DNA from: Chitinophaga arvensicola
GTDB taxonomy: Bacteria > Bacteroidota > Bacteroidia > Chitinophagales > Chitinophagaceae
Assembly (NCBI RefSeq): GCF_900110835.1
Contig: NZ_FOJG01000002.1
Location: 1,268,979 to 1,332,978, forward strand
Length of the DNA stretch: 64,000 bases
Direction of reading: 5' to 3'
Within the stretch, counting starts at the first letter, position 1, and each line of letters begins with the position of its first letter. This document shows, piece by piece, positions 31,978-41,796 of the stretch. Under the pieces are notes generated by a model that was given only the letters and a program-made list of their open reading frames with translations, had not been told where the DNA came from and did no database searches. The position numbers were made by a program, and so were the translations under genes.

Positions 31978-34900
31978 TTAGTTCATGCTAAGCTGCGATA
32001 ATATCGTCGGATCCTGGATCTCCTGGTCCCTTGCGAGTAACAGTACCTTGGAGATCAATTCCGCAGATTTCGGATCATCGTCGATAAACGGCAGGAAAAT
32101 ACGGCCACGGTGTTGCGAATGTACCGGCAACACAGACAAATACTTACCGGGCAACTGATGCGCAACAGCACTGCCCAGGTGAACGCTGTACTCCCCATGC
32201 TGGCCCTTGATGCGGGCATGATGCCCACTCACCGTCACATTATCGATCTTAAACAACCGGAGCGTTTCCGTCAGTAACACCCGCCGCATTTCAATGGAAG
32301 AATGACTCGCTTCCGGATCCACGCCACCCACATGCGCCACACTCACCACCAGGTCAATGTCCCGCATCACCTCACTGAATATCAGCGGGGAAATCTGCTC
32401 AAATGCCACCGGTTTATGCGTTTTAAGATCATGGAAGATCACCGTTTCCAACGTCGGACTTTCTACATCTGCCGGGGAAAACCAATTGGCCATCGCATAT
32501 ATTTTTGCTACAAAGCCCTCTTTATGGAAAACTTTCTGCAACCCTTCTTCATAGTCTACTTTCCAATGCCGGTTCTTCAGCAAAGCCACGGTCTGACTGG
32601 GTTGTACCTGGTGCCCCGCATAACGGCGGGAAATGGATTTCTCCGCCAGTTCATCTGCCAGCGGCACATACAGTTCCCGGAAGATCTGTTTAAACGGCTG
32701 CTGCAACTGTTTCTCAAACGCATAACGCTGATAATCGCTCCATACCTTCAAACGATACAGGTCTGAGCTGTGCGCCACAAAAATCTGGTCATCGGCATTC
32801 AGCACAAATTCCCGATCTCCCGGCGCATGTAAGGTACCGTCATGATAAAAACCATGCTTCTCTCCCGCTACAAATACGAGCTTCTCCAGGTGCCGCGCAA
32901 TTACCGGGTGGCCAAATAAATTCGCCAGCTCCGTGTATAAAAAGCTATCGCCTCTTACCATGGCATCTTCCAGCGATTTTTTCGAGCGACTGAACTGCTC
33001 CCTTAATATCTTACGGTAATCGTTTAACTCTTCTACTTTCGCATCCTTCTTATATTTCGGCGGAATCGCTTTTAGGGGTTTATCTCCCTTAAACGCCACC
33101 ACATCGGCCATTCCGGTGGCATCGATCACCAGTCCGATGCTCACATCGTCATACTGCACCTGCGTCTCCTTCGACAAAATTTGCTGTACCTGCCGGGTTT
33201 CCATCGCCCAGGTTAAACGGAGCGGATCAGCATATCCCGCATTACGGGCCAGGTTTTCCAGTGCAATCCGGATAGCCAGCGCTTCGCTGGTTTGCTTCTG
33301 CGCACCAAACTGCCGGCTTTCCTTCTTAAACTGCTGAAGATATTCATAACGCCCCAGCACATCTTTATCCGGGTTCGCTTTACTCAACGGCACTAAGCCA
33401 TACATCCGCAGGTAATCCTGGTCACGCTTCTCTTTTATTTTCTGCGTAATTTCTTTTAGTTTGATGTCGCCCGTAATAACGTCAGCGTATAAACGCGCAC
33501 GGCGATGTTCGTTCCCGTCGCTGATATATTTGGCCGCATCATACACAATCTGCCACCTGGCCTTTCCTATTTCTTTATAGGCTTTCAGGAACCAGTCTTT
33601 ATCTACCGCACCTATCTTGAAATCGGCCAGGTCTACCGCACTGTAACGCGCTATTTCACTTTCTGCTTCTGCATTCTGCTCTGCCGCGCCAGACGATTTC
33701 GTATGTGCATGCATCCACCAGATCGCGGCATCCAGCCCTTTCCAGTTGAGATATTTGCTCACAAATTGTTGCCACTGCGGCGCATATACCGCCGCTTCTA
33801 TCAACTGCGCCTCACTGATTTTCAACGACTGCAAAGTCTTATCAAAAAGCTCCTGCGTATCTTCTGGTGCAGGAAAACATTTCTTCAATAACGTGCTAAA
33901 CTGCTGCTGCCGCGTAAAATCATCCGAACCACCATAGATATAACCCCGGTATAGCGTTGTTTTACCCAATCCCGTCAGGATCTCTGCCAGGCGGTTGATA
34001 CCATATACAGTTTCCAGCTGCGGAACAAATTTCGTTACCGCTGTAGCGGTATCACCCCGCTTCAATTCTATATCCAGGAAATGTTCCCGCACACGGATAA
34101 ACATTTCTTTCAGGAAAGGAAATTGCCCGAAATAATCAAATGCATCCTTGCGTTGCCGCGTCTGCGACAACAGCCGCAGATTATCCTTGCTGATCAATCC
34201 ACGGTACATTTCACTTTCAGAAATTAACCCTGCCTCGTAAGCGCTGCAAAACAATGTCAACGGTGGCAGCTCCTCTATTACCTCAATACCTGTAAACTGC
34301 CGCCAGTGGTACAATTGCCATGCCTGCGCTATTTCATCGCCTGCCAGCTTACCTGTATTCACCAGATCCGGCAGCTTATTCAATACGCCTACTTTTTGCC
34401 AACCTCCACGGGTATACGGATATTGTTTACCATCCGATTGATACGATAATACTTCCGGCGTAAAAGAGGCAAACAACCTCCGGGTTGCACCCAGCAGAAA
34501 CGCATTCCGCTCCGCAAACGGATGGATCAGCTGCAAAGCTGTTAACACCCGCATCAAAGGATTGGACCACCGGTAAGTATGCTTTGTACGGCATGCTTCC
34601 GGTATCAGCAATTCAAAAGCAGGATAGTAGGCCGCTGTTAACTGCTGCCACGTTTCGCCCTGCTCCTGCTTATCCAGTAACAACGTATTCAGTATGAAAA
34701 TATCCCGTGGCTGTATATGGTGTTCCTGGTACCATTGCTCCCATACCTCCGGCAAAGGGTAAGCTGCATATTCCGCTTCCGGTGATTCAAAGGTATACGA
34801 GTAAGGCTTGTTAGCCGAAAACTCGTTTGCAATCAGCACTTTCCTGCGACTCCCGTCATACGATTCTGCCTCGTATTCATGATCACCATTCTCAAGAATC

Positions 34901-37005
34901 AGCGTGTACAAAGCTTTCAGGGCTTCCTGCATTTGCGTTACCGGCATAGAAAAACCATACTCCCCGGTTTGCAGACATTGCGCATAGTAATCATCCGCAT
35001 CCGCCACAGGCGCTACCACCGGGGATATCAGCGCGCGGTCAAATAAACCATAGCCGTTTTCCCCGGTGTAATTCCCCTGTTCATTGTCAGCGGATAACTG
35101 TAATAATAACATCTCTTCGCGCTGCGAGATATTTTTTCTTTCCTTGAACGATGCCTGCCAGTCGTTGATTTCTTTTACCAACCGGTTGCCCTTTTTCAGT
35201 TGCACCGCTATATCGAGACCGGCTAAACGTTGTTCTGCATCCCCTTCCAGCAGTTGCGTAGTCACCGCTGCCACTACATCCTCCTGCTGACGCAGGATCA
35301 ACGCAATGGCCTTGCTTCTGCCACCAGCGCTTTTGCGCTTGAGTAACTCCACAAATACCGGCATCTCTGTTACAGCAAACTGTTCTTTGCTCAATGCCCG
35401 GAAAGCCACATCCACTACAAATTCTCCCCGGTCCTTTAACAGACGGATGGCGAAGTTCCGCTGAAAGGCAGTCAGCGCTGCTACTTTCGACGTTTGCTCA
35501 TTCCATCCCCAGGCAGCATGTTCCGGAAAAATCTGCCGCGCCAACTGCTCCCTCAGGGAAAGGTTCATCTCATCATAATATCCCATCATGATATCCAGCC
35601 GGTCCTGCTGATCACCGATCAGGTGCAGCATTGCCTGCCACACATCATTCCTGTCGAAAGTAATGTTCATCCAGGAAAACACCTGGCTGGTAAATACTTT
35701 CTCCTTACCGCTGCTGCGTTCTGCAATAGCATGCAGGCGGCTGAACAGTTCGGGGAAATACTGGTTGTAATGATCACGACGTCCGTGCAGCAACTGGTTG
35801 ATGCCCGTTACGGCCGCACCTAACACTACTTCCTCTTTATCTTTCAATGCCCTGTAAAGCAGGGGCATGTCTATATTGTAATATTTCGTTTCCCGGGCAA
35901 ACTTCAGCGCCAGGCAACGCTTCTGCGTATTGCCGGTAGTAAAAAGCTCTTCCAGCAAAGGTTTCGTGACAGCCACATCATATACCCCCTGGGCCCACAG
36001 TGCCATGTATACTTCCATGTTATGCTGGCTTTGCAGCGCAGCAGGAATAAGTGCCGGCGTTTCCAGATATTCATGCGCTTTCTCCAGGAATTTTTTTACC
36101 GTAGATTCTTTTTCCGCATCCCAGCCAAGACCGGCCCATACATCCACCGCACGCACCACGGAAGAGAAGCGGGTCATCTTATGATCTATCAGCACTTTGA
36201 TCATGTACTTCAAAGCACCGGTGCTGGTTTCATCCAACGACTCCAGGATGGTCTGCCGCAGGCCTTCCTGGCGTTGCGCGGCCAGTAATAACTTCTCCAC
36301 CAGTTCCCAGGCCTGCTGTTTTTCACTGTTCAGCAATGCCTTGATAATAGGTCGGGTTACCTTACCAATCGTGTCCTTGTTGAAAATAATATCTTCCATC
36401 AGCTGGAATACCGCCTCATTTCCCAGGTCGATAGCCGCTGCCCAGATCCGGTACAGATAGTGACTGTTCAGGGCCTGATCATAGCGGATCTGCTCTGTGA
36501 TGCTCAGGTCATAACAGATGGTTTGGGTCTTTGGAACGTATACTACCTGGAAGGTCTGCGGTACCGCGTAGATGAGAAAGTTTAACTGGTTAACAAAATA
36601 TACTTCAGGATCATGGGGAGCGGTAAAAGAGCGGCGATCAGTATTTACCTGGTACATCTGGTAAGGAATCCTTTCCCAGGCATACTTTACATAAGCGGCT
36701 TTTTCCTCGCCGAAAAGATATACCAGCAGGTTCCATGCTGCCGGATCATTCCATTGCTGTGCAGGCAATAAGGCAGCTATCCGGTCATAACGTGTATTCT
36801 TATACGTTACAGGTCTGCGATAGCCGAAGTTGGGTTCATTCTTTTCTTCAGGAGATTCCAGTAATAACAGCAAACCTAATGCTGCCATATCTTTGGTTAA
36901 CAAGCGATGCGTGGTGCCGCTGGCATGTACTTCTTCCAGCTCCGCTATTATTTTCTTGAAATAATCAGGGAGTTCCCGGCTTTCCAGGAATTGTTTTGCG
37001 TCCAT
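31978..37005 (-). CDS. Very large DUF4132-domain protein with HEAT-like repeats
   Basis: A 1,675-residue cytosolic protein, the largest in the window. The N-terminal 1,100 residues are helical and HEAT-like (for example LALKFARETKYYNIDMPLLY, EVVLGAAVTGINQLLHGRRD). The C-terminal 400 residues match DUF4132, with its usual ending: RDIDLVVSVAHVGGVDPEAS, SSIEMRRVLLTETLRLF and GQHGEYSVHLGSAVAHQLPG. DUF4132 proteins (MolR/YehI relatives) have no known biochemistry, though several sit with WGR domains or in conflict-associated loci. It lies between a 142-residue protein (45-nt gap) and the propeller-like protein (29-nt gap), all on the minus strand. Confidence 0.9.
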   Translation of the reverse strand: MDAKQFLESRELPDYFKKIIAELEEVHASGTTHRLLTKDMAALGLLLLLESPEEKNEPNFGYRRPVTYKNTRYDRIAALLPAQQWNDPAAWNLLVYLFGEEKAAYVKYAWERIPYQMYQVNTDRRSFTAPHDPEVYFVNQLNFLIYAVPQTFQVVYVPKTQTICYDLSITEQIRYDQALNSHYLYRIWAAAIDLGNEAVFQLMEDIIFNKDTIGKVTRPIIKALLNSEKQQAWELVEKLLLAAQRQEGLRQTILESLDETSTGALKYMIKVLIDHKMTRFSSVVRAVDVWAGLGWDAEKESTVKKFLEKAHEYLETPALIPAALQSQHNMEVYMALWAQGVYDVAVTKPLLEELFTTGNTQKRCLALKFARETKYYNIDMPLLYRALKDKEEVVLGAAVTGINQLLHGRRDHYNQYFPELFSRLHAIAERSSGKEKVFTSQVFSWMNITFDRNDVWQAMLHLIGDQQDRLDIMMGYYDEMNLSLREQLARQIFPEHAAWGWNEQTSKVAALTAFQRNFAIRLLKDRGEFVVDVAFRALSKEQFAVTEMPVFVELLKRKSAGGRSKAIALILRQQEDVVAAVTTQLLEGDAEQRLAGLDIAVQLKKGNRLVKEINDWQASFKERKNISQREEMLLLQLSADNEQGNYTGENGYGLFDRALISPVVAPVADADDYYAQCLQTGEYGFSMPVTQMQEALKALYTLILENGDHEYEAESYDGSRRKVLIANEFSANKPYSYTFESPEAEYAAYPLPEVWEQWYQEHHIQPRDIFILNTLLLDKQEQGETWQQLTAAYYPAFELLIPEACRTKHTYRWSNPLMRVLTALQLIHPFAERNAFLLGATRRLFASFTPEVLSYQSDGKQYPYTRGGWQKVGVLNKLPDLVNTGKLAGDEIAQAWQLYHWRQFTGIEVIEELPPLTLFCSAYEAGLISESEMYRGLISKDNLRLLSQTRQRKDAFDYFGQFPFLKEMFIRVREHFLDIELKRGDTATAVTKFVPQLETVYGINRLAEILTGLGKTTLYRGYIYGGSDDFTRQQQFSTLLKKCFPAPEDTQELFDKTLQSLKISEAQLIEAAVYAPQWQQFVSKYLNWKGLDAAIWWMHAHTKSSGAAEQNAEAESEIARYSAVDLADFKIGAVDKDWFLKAYKEIGKARWQIVYDAAKYISDGNEHRRARLYADVITGDIKLKEITQKIKEKRDQDYLRMYGLVPLSKANPDKDVLGRYEYLQQFKKESRQFGAQKQTSEALAIRIALENLARNAGYADPLRLTWAMETRQVQQILSKETQVQYDDVSIGLVIDATGMADVVAFKGDKPLKAIPPKYKKDAKVEELNDYRKILREQFSRSKKSLEDAMVRGDSFLYTELANLFGHPVIARHLEKLVFVAGEKHGFYHDGTLHAPGDREFVLNADDQIFVAHSSDLYRLKVWSDYQRYAFEKQLQQPFKQIFRELYVPLADELAEKSISRRYAGHQVQPSQTVALLKNRHWKVDYEEGLQKVFHKEGFVAKIYAMANWFSPADVESPTLETVIFHDLKTHKPVAFEQISPLIFSEVMRDIDLVVSVAHVGGVDPEASHSSIEMRRVLLTETLRLFKIDNVTVSGHHARIKGQHGEYSVHLGSAVAHQLPGKYLSVLPVHSQHRGRIFLPFIDDDPKSAELISKVLLLARDQEIQDPTILSQLSMN

Positions 37006-37050
37006 AAATAAAGGTCTTTACTAATCGTGACGGGTTAAAATAATGTCTCT

Positions 37051-37476
37051 CTACCAGATACTGCCGGCGAGAAAGGTTAACCTTACAAAGGTAATCACTG
37101 TATCGTTATTTAACGAAATTTTATCCGGTAAATGCTTCATTTCTTCGTCATTTATAAACACCGCAAACAGGCCGTCCTCAAAGGCCTGCAGGGCTGTTTC
37201 CTGCGCTTTCACCGCATCTGCTTTATGTTCGTTGTAGATGCTACCAAAACCGGCTTTTCCGGTAGCTAACCGGTCGTCTGTCTGCTCAGCAGAAAGAAAA
37301 GGCAGCAGGTTCTTTTCAAGTGGCTTATCGTTATAGGCGGCTACCTGTTGTTTTACAACAGCCTGCAGCAATTCACGGAGAGAAGGGCTATCTGTTATAT
37401 CATCCACTTCGAGTAACTGCCTGTCTATAAGCGCATATTTCCTGCCGGGTTGTTTTACACTGATCGTTATTTGCAT
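37051..37476 (-). CDS. Hypothetical protein, first gene of the DUF4132 operon
   Basis: About 141 residues from ATG 37476 (MQITISVKQPGRKYALIDR); an ATG at 37521 would add 15 residues. The sequence mixes strands and helices (LRELLQAVVKQQVAAYNDKP; DTVITFVRLTFLAGSIW). Family not recognised, though similar small proteins precede DUF4132 genes elsewhere as far as I recall. No signal peptide. Co-transcription with the DUF4132 gene is very likely from the 45-nt spacing. Confidence 0.72.
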   Translation of the reverse strand: MQITISVKQPGRKYALIDRQLLEVDDITDSPSLRELLQAVVKQQVAAYNDKPLEKNLLPFLSAEQTDDRLATGKAGFGSIYNEHKADAVKAQETALQAFEDGLFAVFINDEEMKHLPDKISLNNDTVITFVRLTFLAGSIW

Positions 37477-37605
37477 GTCAACATCACTTTTGGGTCCGGG
37501 CAAAACTAAAGAAAAAGGCAATGTCTCCCAATAATTAGCTTTGATCTTAATAACGAAGAATGTAACTTGTTAACGGCAATCTGTCTACCTGCCCGGTTCC
37601 CCTAT

Positions 37606-39552
37606 ATGAAAAAACTACTATGCCTCTTCATCGGTCTGCTGCTATTGCACCCTTTCCGGCTGACGGGGCAAACGCTGCTCCCTTACATACTGAATGGCGC
37701 TGCCACACAGCGTACATGCAATTGCTATGTACTTACCCCGGATCAGCAATTCGTCAGCGGAACCGTATGGAACAAGAACAAAATCAATCTCCGCCAGTCA
37801 TTCAACTATGTTTTTGATGTAAACCTCGGTTGTAAAGATGATAACGGTGCAGATGGCATCGGCTTCATACTGCAAACCAAAGGCACCAACCTCGGTGCTA
37901 CAGGCCAGGGCATCGGTTTTAAAGGCATTTCACCTTCCCTCGGCATTATTATAGATACCTGGCAGAACTTCGATGAAAATGATCCGCCCTACGATCATGT
38001 GGCCATCCAGATGAATGGCGTATCAGACCATGCTGCTCCCGTAGGGAACCTCACTGCGCCCGTAACCGCACTGGCCAATAGTCCCAATATTGAAGACTGC
38101 AACTGGCACCTGTTCCGTATAAAATGGGATGCTACCCTGCAACACATGGAAGTGAGTATAGACAATGAACTCCGTTTAACCCTCGACAAAGACCTCGTTA
38201 CCGATATTTTCAGCGGAGATCCGGAAGTTTACTGGGGATTTGCCGGCGCCACCGGAGGTAGCTCCAATAAACAGGAATTTTGCGCCGCTTTGCGGCCCGA
38301 ATTTGATTTTAACCCGCAACAGATATTCTGCGATGGTACCCCCATCCAGTTCAAGGACAATTCCAGCTCTTTTGGCGCCATTACCCGCTGGTGGTGGGAC
38401 CTCGGTGATGGCACTACTTCTACGGCCCCACAGCCCCCCGCACACCGGTATCCGGGCGCCGGCAACTACCAGGTGAAACTACTGATCGAAGATAACAGCG
38501 GCTGCATGTCAGACACCCTGAAAGCACCTTTTATCATAGGTGCCTACCCCGTTGTAGACTTCGGCCCGGATCCCCTCTGCCTGGATGCAAAAATGCAGAT
38601 GGAAGATCGTACTACCATCGCCGTTGGTTCCGCACAACAATGGGAATGGGACTTTGGCAACGGCGCTACCGCCACCGGTAAAAATCCGATGGCGCCCTAT
38701 ACCACACCCGGATACCGGCAGGTACAACTCACCGTCACCTCTGCACAGGGTTGCAGCGGCAATGCTACCAAATCCATCCTGGTGAGTGAAACACCGCAGG
38801 TAAGCGGTATCGGGGAAGATGTGTGCCTCGGCGTTGCCACCCGGTTCTACGGCAGCAACAACACTCCCGGCATTCCGCTGGCACAATGGCGCTGGGACGC
38901 GGGCGACGGCGCCACACTCATCAAACAAAACGACAACCACCGCTACGCGGATACAGGTTACTATCCCGCACGGTTATACGCCGTAAGCGCCGACGGGTGC
39001 GTATCCCCCACCGTAGATGTTCCCGTCAGGGTTACTTCCGTATTTGCACAGGCAGGGAAAGACACCATCGTTGCAAAAGGACAACCATTGCAACTGCAAT
39101 CAGGATGGCTCAACGACCGGGTACAATACGCCTGGTCGCCCGCTACCGGTCTTAATAACCCCTATGTATCCAACCCCACGGCTGTATTGCAGAAAGACCA
39201 GACCTACCGCCTCCGGGTTACTTCTCCGGAAGGCTGCAGCAGTGAAGATGATATTAATGTGAAAGTATATGAAGGTCCGGAGTTCTACGTCCCCAATGCT
39301 TTTACGCCCAACAACGATGGGAGGAACGACATTTTCAGGGTGATCGCCGCCGGCGTACCCAAACTCGACTTCTTTATTATCTGGAACCGCTGGGGACAGG
39401 AAGTATTCCGCAGCGCAGAACTCCCCGGTGGCTGGAATGGCACCTGGCAGGGCCAGCCCTCTCCTGCCGGCACCTATGTGTGGATGGTGCAGGGCGTGGA
39501 TTATACCGGACGCCGGTTCAGCAGGAAAGGAACGGTAACGCTTATACGATAA
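37606..39552 (+). CDS. Secreted lectin-like/PKD protein with type B T9SS sorting domain
   Basis: About 648 residues from ATG 37606, which gives a signal peptide (LCLFIGLLLLHPFRLTGQ). Next comes an L-type lectin-like domain (about 30-225; NGADGIGFILQTKGTNLG and SLGIIIDTWQNFDENDPPYD), then PKD repeats (about 240-480; WWWDLGDGTTSTAPQPPAHR and WEWDFGNGATATGKNP). The C-terminal 90 residues are the gliding-motility-type sorting domain (FYVPNAFTPNNDGRNDIFRV, then WNRWGQEVFRS and GTYVWMVQGVDY). The type IX system should carry it across the outer membrane, where it probably stays attached and binds sugars or surfaces. It is transcribed divergently from the DUF4132 operon. Confidence 0.93.
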   Translation: MKKLLCLFIGLLLLHPFRLTGQTLLPYILNGAATQRTCNCYVLTPDQQFVSGTVWNKNKINLRQSFNYVFDVNLGCKDDNGADGIGFILQTKGTNLGATGQGIGFKGISPSLGIIIDTWQNFDENDPPYDHVAIQMNGVSDHAAPVGNLTAPVTALANSPNIEDCNWHLFRIKWDATLQHMEVSIDNELRLTLDKDLVTDIFSGDPEVYWGFAGATGGSSNKQEFCAALRPEFDFNPQQIFCDGTPIQFKDNSSSFGAITRWWWDLGDGTTSTAPQPPAHRYPGAGNYQVKLLIEDNSGCMSDTLKAPFIIGAYPVVDFGPDPLCLDAKMQMEDRTTIAVGSAQQWEWDFGNGATATGKNPMAPYTTPGYRQVQLTVTSAQGCSGNATKSILVSETPQVSGIGEDVCLGVATRFYGSNNTPGIPLAQWRWDAGDGATLIKQNDNHRYADTGYYPARLYAVSADGCVSPTVDVPVRVTSVFAQAGKDTIVAKGQPLQLQSGWLNDRVQYAWSPATGLNNPYVSNPTAVLQKDQTYRLRVTSPEGCSSEDDINVKVYEGPEFYVPNAFTPNNDGRNDIFRVIAAGVPKLDFFIIWNRWGQEVFRSAELPGGWNGTWQGQPSPAGTYVWMVQGVDYTGRRFSRKGTVTLIR

Positions 39553-39573
39553 ATGACTTCATTACGCCTATGC

Positions 39574-40638
39574 CTATACGCGGTAAGAAACCGCATTGAT
39601 GTTCATACCCGCTCCAACAGAAGCAAACAGGATCACCTCGCCGGCATGTACCTCCTGGTTGGCAATCTGTCCCTTCCTCACCATATCAAATAAGGTAGGC
39701 ACCGTAGCCACGGAACTGTTGCCCAATACATGAATATTCATGGGCATAATGTCTGCAGGAATATCTTTAATGCCGTATAGTAAGTAGAATGCCTTGATGA
39801 TGGCAATATCCATCTTCTCATTTGCCTGATGGATAAAGATCTTTTTCACATCCGCAATATCAATCCCTCCTGCATCCAGACAAGCCTTCATCGCTTCTGG
39901 CACACGTTTCAGGGCAAACTCGTACACCTTGCGGCCCAGCATCTTGATATAACGTACACTTTTATCTGCTTCCGGTGCATAGGATTTCCCCATATAAATA
40001 TAGTTCAGCTCCTCCATAGCGTATGATTGCGCGCTGGCACTGATGATCCCGGCCTGCGTTTCAGCCACCGCCTCTACTACCACAGCGCCCGCACCATCAC
40101 TGAAAATCATACTGTCACGGTCGTACTTGTCGATTACCCTGCTCAGCGTTTCTGTACCTATCACCAGGCACTTCTTCGCCAGACCAGCCTTAAAGAACGC
40201 ATCTGCCTGGATCAAACCCTGGATCCAACCCGGGCAACCGAATAAAATATCATATGGAATACACGAAGGATTACGGATCCCCAAAGCCTGTTTCACACGG
40301 GATGCCAGCGATGGCACGGCATCCGACTGGATAGTCTCTGTTAATACGTTACCAAAATTATGTGCTACAATAATCTGATCCAACGTCTCCGGATCTGTCC
40401 CTGCATCTTTAATGGCTGCTACGGCCGCTGCTACGGCCATTTCCGTAGCATTCATGTCCAGATCTGCATACCTGCGTTCAGAAATCCCTGTTACCTCCTC
40501 AAATTTGCGGATAATGTCCGCTCCTTCCGAAGGTATCCGCTCCTGCCGCTCGCTGTAGAACTCCTGTTGCAAAAAATCATTATTTAGTTTTTTGTTGGCA
40601 GGAATGAAGCTACCAGTACCGGTTATAACTGTTCGCAT
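39574..40638 (-). CDS. 3-oxoacyl-[ACP] synthase III family protein (KAS III-like)
   Basis: About 354 residues from ATG 40638 (MRTVITGTGSFIPANKK). The Cys-His-Asn active site of the thiolase-fold KAS III enzymes is complete: FGCPGWIQGL (Cys135), KIFIHQANEKM and MNIHVLGNSSVATVP. The glycine-rich end VILFASVGAGMNINAVSYRV is typical. FabH proper starts fatty-acid synthesis by condensing acetyl-CoA with malonyl-ACP, but FabH is usually about 320 residues; this slightly longer form resembles the FabH-like proteins for special acyl starters. No fatty-acid genes are nearby, so I avoid the name fabH. It is convergent with the T9SS protein gene (21-nt gap). Confidence 0.9.
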   Translation of the reverse strand: MRTVITGTGSFIPANKKLNNDFLQQEFYSERQERIPSEGADIIRKFEEVTGISERRYADLDMNATEMAVAAAVAAIKDAGTDPETLDQIIVAHNFGNVLTETIQSDAVPSLASRVKQALGIRNPSCIPYDILFGCPGWIQGLIQADAFFKAGLAKKCLVIGTETLSRVIDKYDRDSMIFSDGAGAVVVEAVAETQAGIISASAQSYAMEELNYIYMGKSYAPEADKSVRYIKMLGRKVYEFALKRVPEAMKACLDAGGIDIADVKKIFIHQANEKMDIAIIKAFYLLYGIKDIPADIMPMNIHVLGNSSVATVPTLFDMVRKGQIANQEVHAGEVILFASVGAGMNINAVSYRV

Positions 40639-40704
40639 TGTTTGAATCATAGATTGATTTTAAGGCTGCCACCTGACCACCTATACTATAAAGATACAAT
40701 AAAA

Positions 40705-40731
40705 AGCTGCCCGGCATATACCCGGGCAGCT
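40705..40731 (-). terminator. Intrinsic terminator after the DUF6515 gene
   Basis: Stem AGCTGCCCGG / CCGGGCAGCT with a 7-nt loop; on the minus strand it is followed by TTTTTATT. It separates the DUF6515 gene from the KAS III gene downstream. Confidence 0.88.
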
Positions 40732-40781
40732 GAGTGGAGAATATCCTGCGGGGCACACAAAAGCTCGTTTACGCGTTCACG

Positions 40782-41723
40782 TTATTCCGCCGCTACTACT
40801 TCATAGGCATTCTTTCCGTTATCCGAAAACGGCTGATAGTACGTACCATTGTATACCACATACTTTTTTCCATCCAGCGTTTCTTCTTTCGCGCCGGAAG
40901 GAATCTGTGAAACAATCGCGCCTTCCGGCGGAGCCACCACCGTATAGGAAGAACCTGACTTTGAATAAAACGCGCCGCCATAGTAATAGTAATTATTCCC
41001 GGAGACGGGGACCATGGTATAACCCGAAGGCAGCGACGTAACTACCGCACCAAGAGGAGCCGGTACTACCGTATACCCACCGCCCGAAGGCGCCGGAGCG
41101 TAATAAACACCCTGATCATAATGATATTTCTGATTATTCACCGATACCACGATAGCGGTTACTGCCAGTGTTGTGATCAGAAATCCAACCGGATGCCACA
41201 CCGGCCCCCAGCTGGTATAAGGCCGGTAAGGATGATAGTAGTAGTTGTACCGGCCCGGATACACCCGGTAAGCCGGACGGTTAATCACCGTTACGTTGCG
41301 GTTCACCACATTTACATTGCGGTTCACATTGACATTACGGTTGACGTTTACATTATTGTTGCGGTTAACATTGACGTTGTTATTCTTATTAACGTTGACC
41401 CTGTTGTTGTTATTGATCCTTGCGTTGTTATTGTTGTTGACGCGCGCATTGTTGTTCCGGTTAATCTGCGCATTGTTATTCCGGTTAATCCGTTCATTAT
41501 TATTCCGCGTCTGGTTCAACTGATTATTTGCAGGACGTGCAGCCGCACCTGGCCTGTTTACAGGACGGGCGTTCTGCGCGGGTCTCGCCGCGGGTGCAGG
41601 ACGGTTCGCCTGTCTGGCAGGTCTTTCCCGCCCACCTCGCTGGCCAAAAGACTCGTGGGAAAAATGCAGGGAGCAAAACAGGAATAGTCCCGTGGTAAAT
41701 TGCCTGAATGAGGGAAAATGCAT
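40782..41723 (-). CDS. DUF6515-family protein with long Asn/Arg repeat region
   Basis: A 313-residue exported protein. After a signal peptide (LFLFCSLHFSHESFGQ) come a proline/arginine-rich stretch (about 30-70) and about 75 residues of Asn/Arg/Val repeats (units such as RINRNNNAQ and NVNVNRN). A single membrane helix is at about 180-195 (FLITTLAVTAIVVSVN). The C-terminal DUF6515 part has three similar modules (YYAPAPSGGGYTVVPAP, YYYYGGAFYSKSGSSYTVVA, YVVYNGTYYQPFSDNG). Function unknown; related proteins are envelope-associated. The repeat-coding DNA is prone to slippage, so length may vary between strains. Confidence 0.85.
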   Translation of the reverse strand: MHFPSFRQFTTGLFLFCSLHFSHESFGQRGGRERPARQANRPAPAARPAQNARPVNRPGAAARPANNQLNQTRNNNERINRNNNAQINRNNNARVNNNNNARINNNNRVNVNKNNNVNVNRNNNVNVNRNVNVNRNVNVVNRNVTVINRPAYRVYPGRYNYYYHPYRPYTSWGPVWHPVGFLITTLAVTAIVVSVNNQKYHYDQGVYYAPAPSGGGYTVVPAPLGAVVTSLPSGYTMVPVSGNNYYYYGGAFYSKSGSSYTVVAPPEGAIVSQIPSGAKEETLDGKKYVVYNGTYYQPFSDNGKNAYEVVAAE

Positions 41724-41796
41724 AGCTCAGCGTTTATAGGTAAATAACAACAACTATTACTCACCTAACACGCGGCTATGCAGGATTGTTCTGTGT

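Noticed and set aside
41121..41687. Plus-strand open frame rich in Val/Ile
   Set aside because: Produced by the Asn/Arg repeat DNA of the DUF6515 gene read on the other strand.
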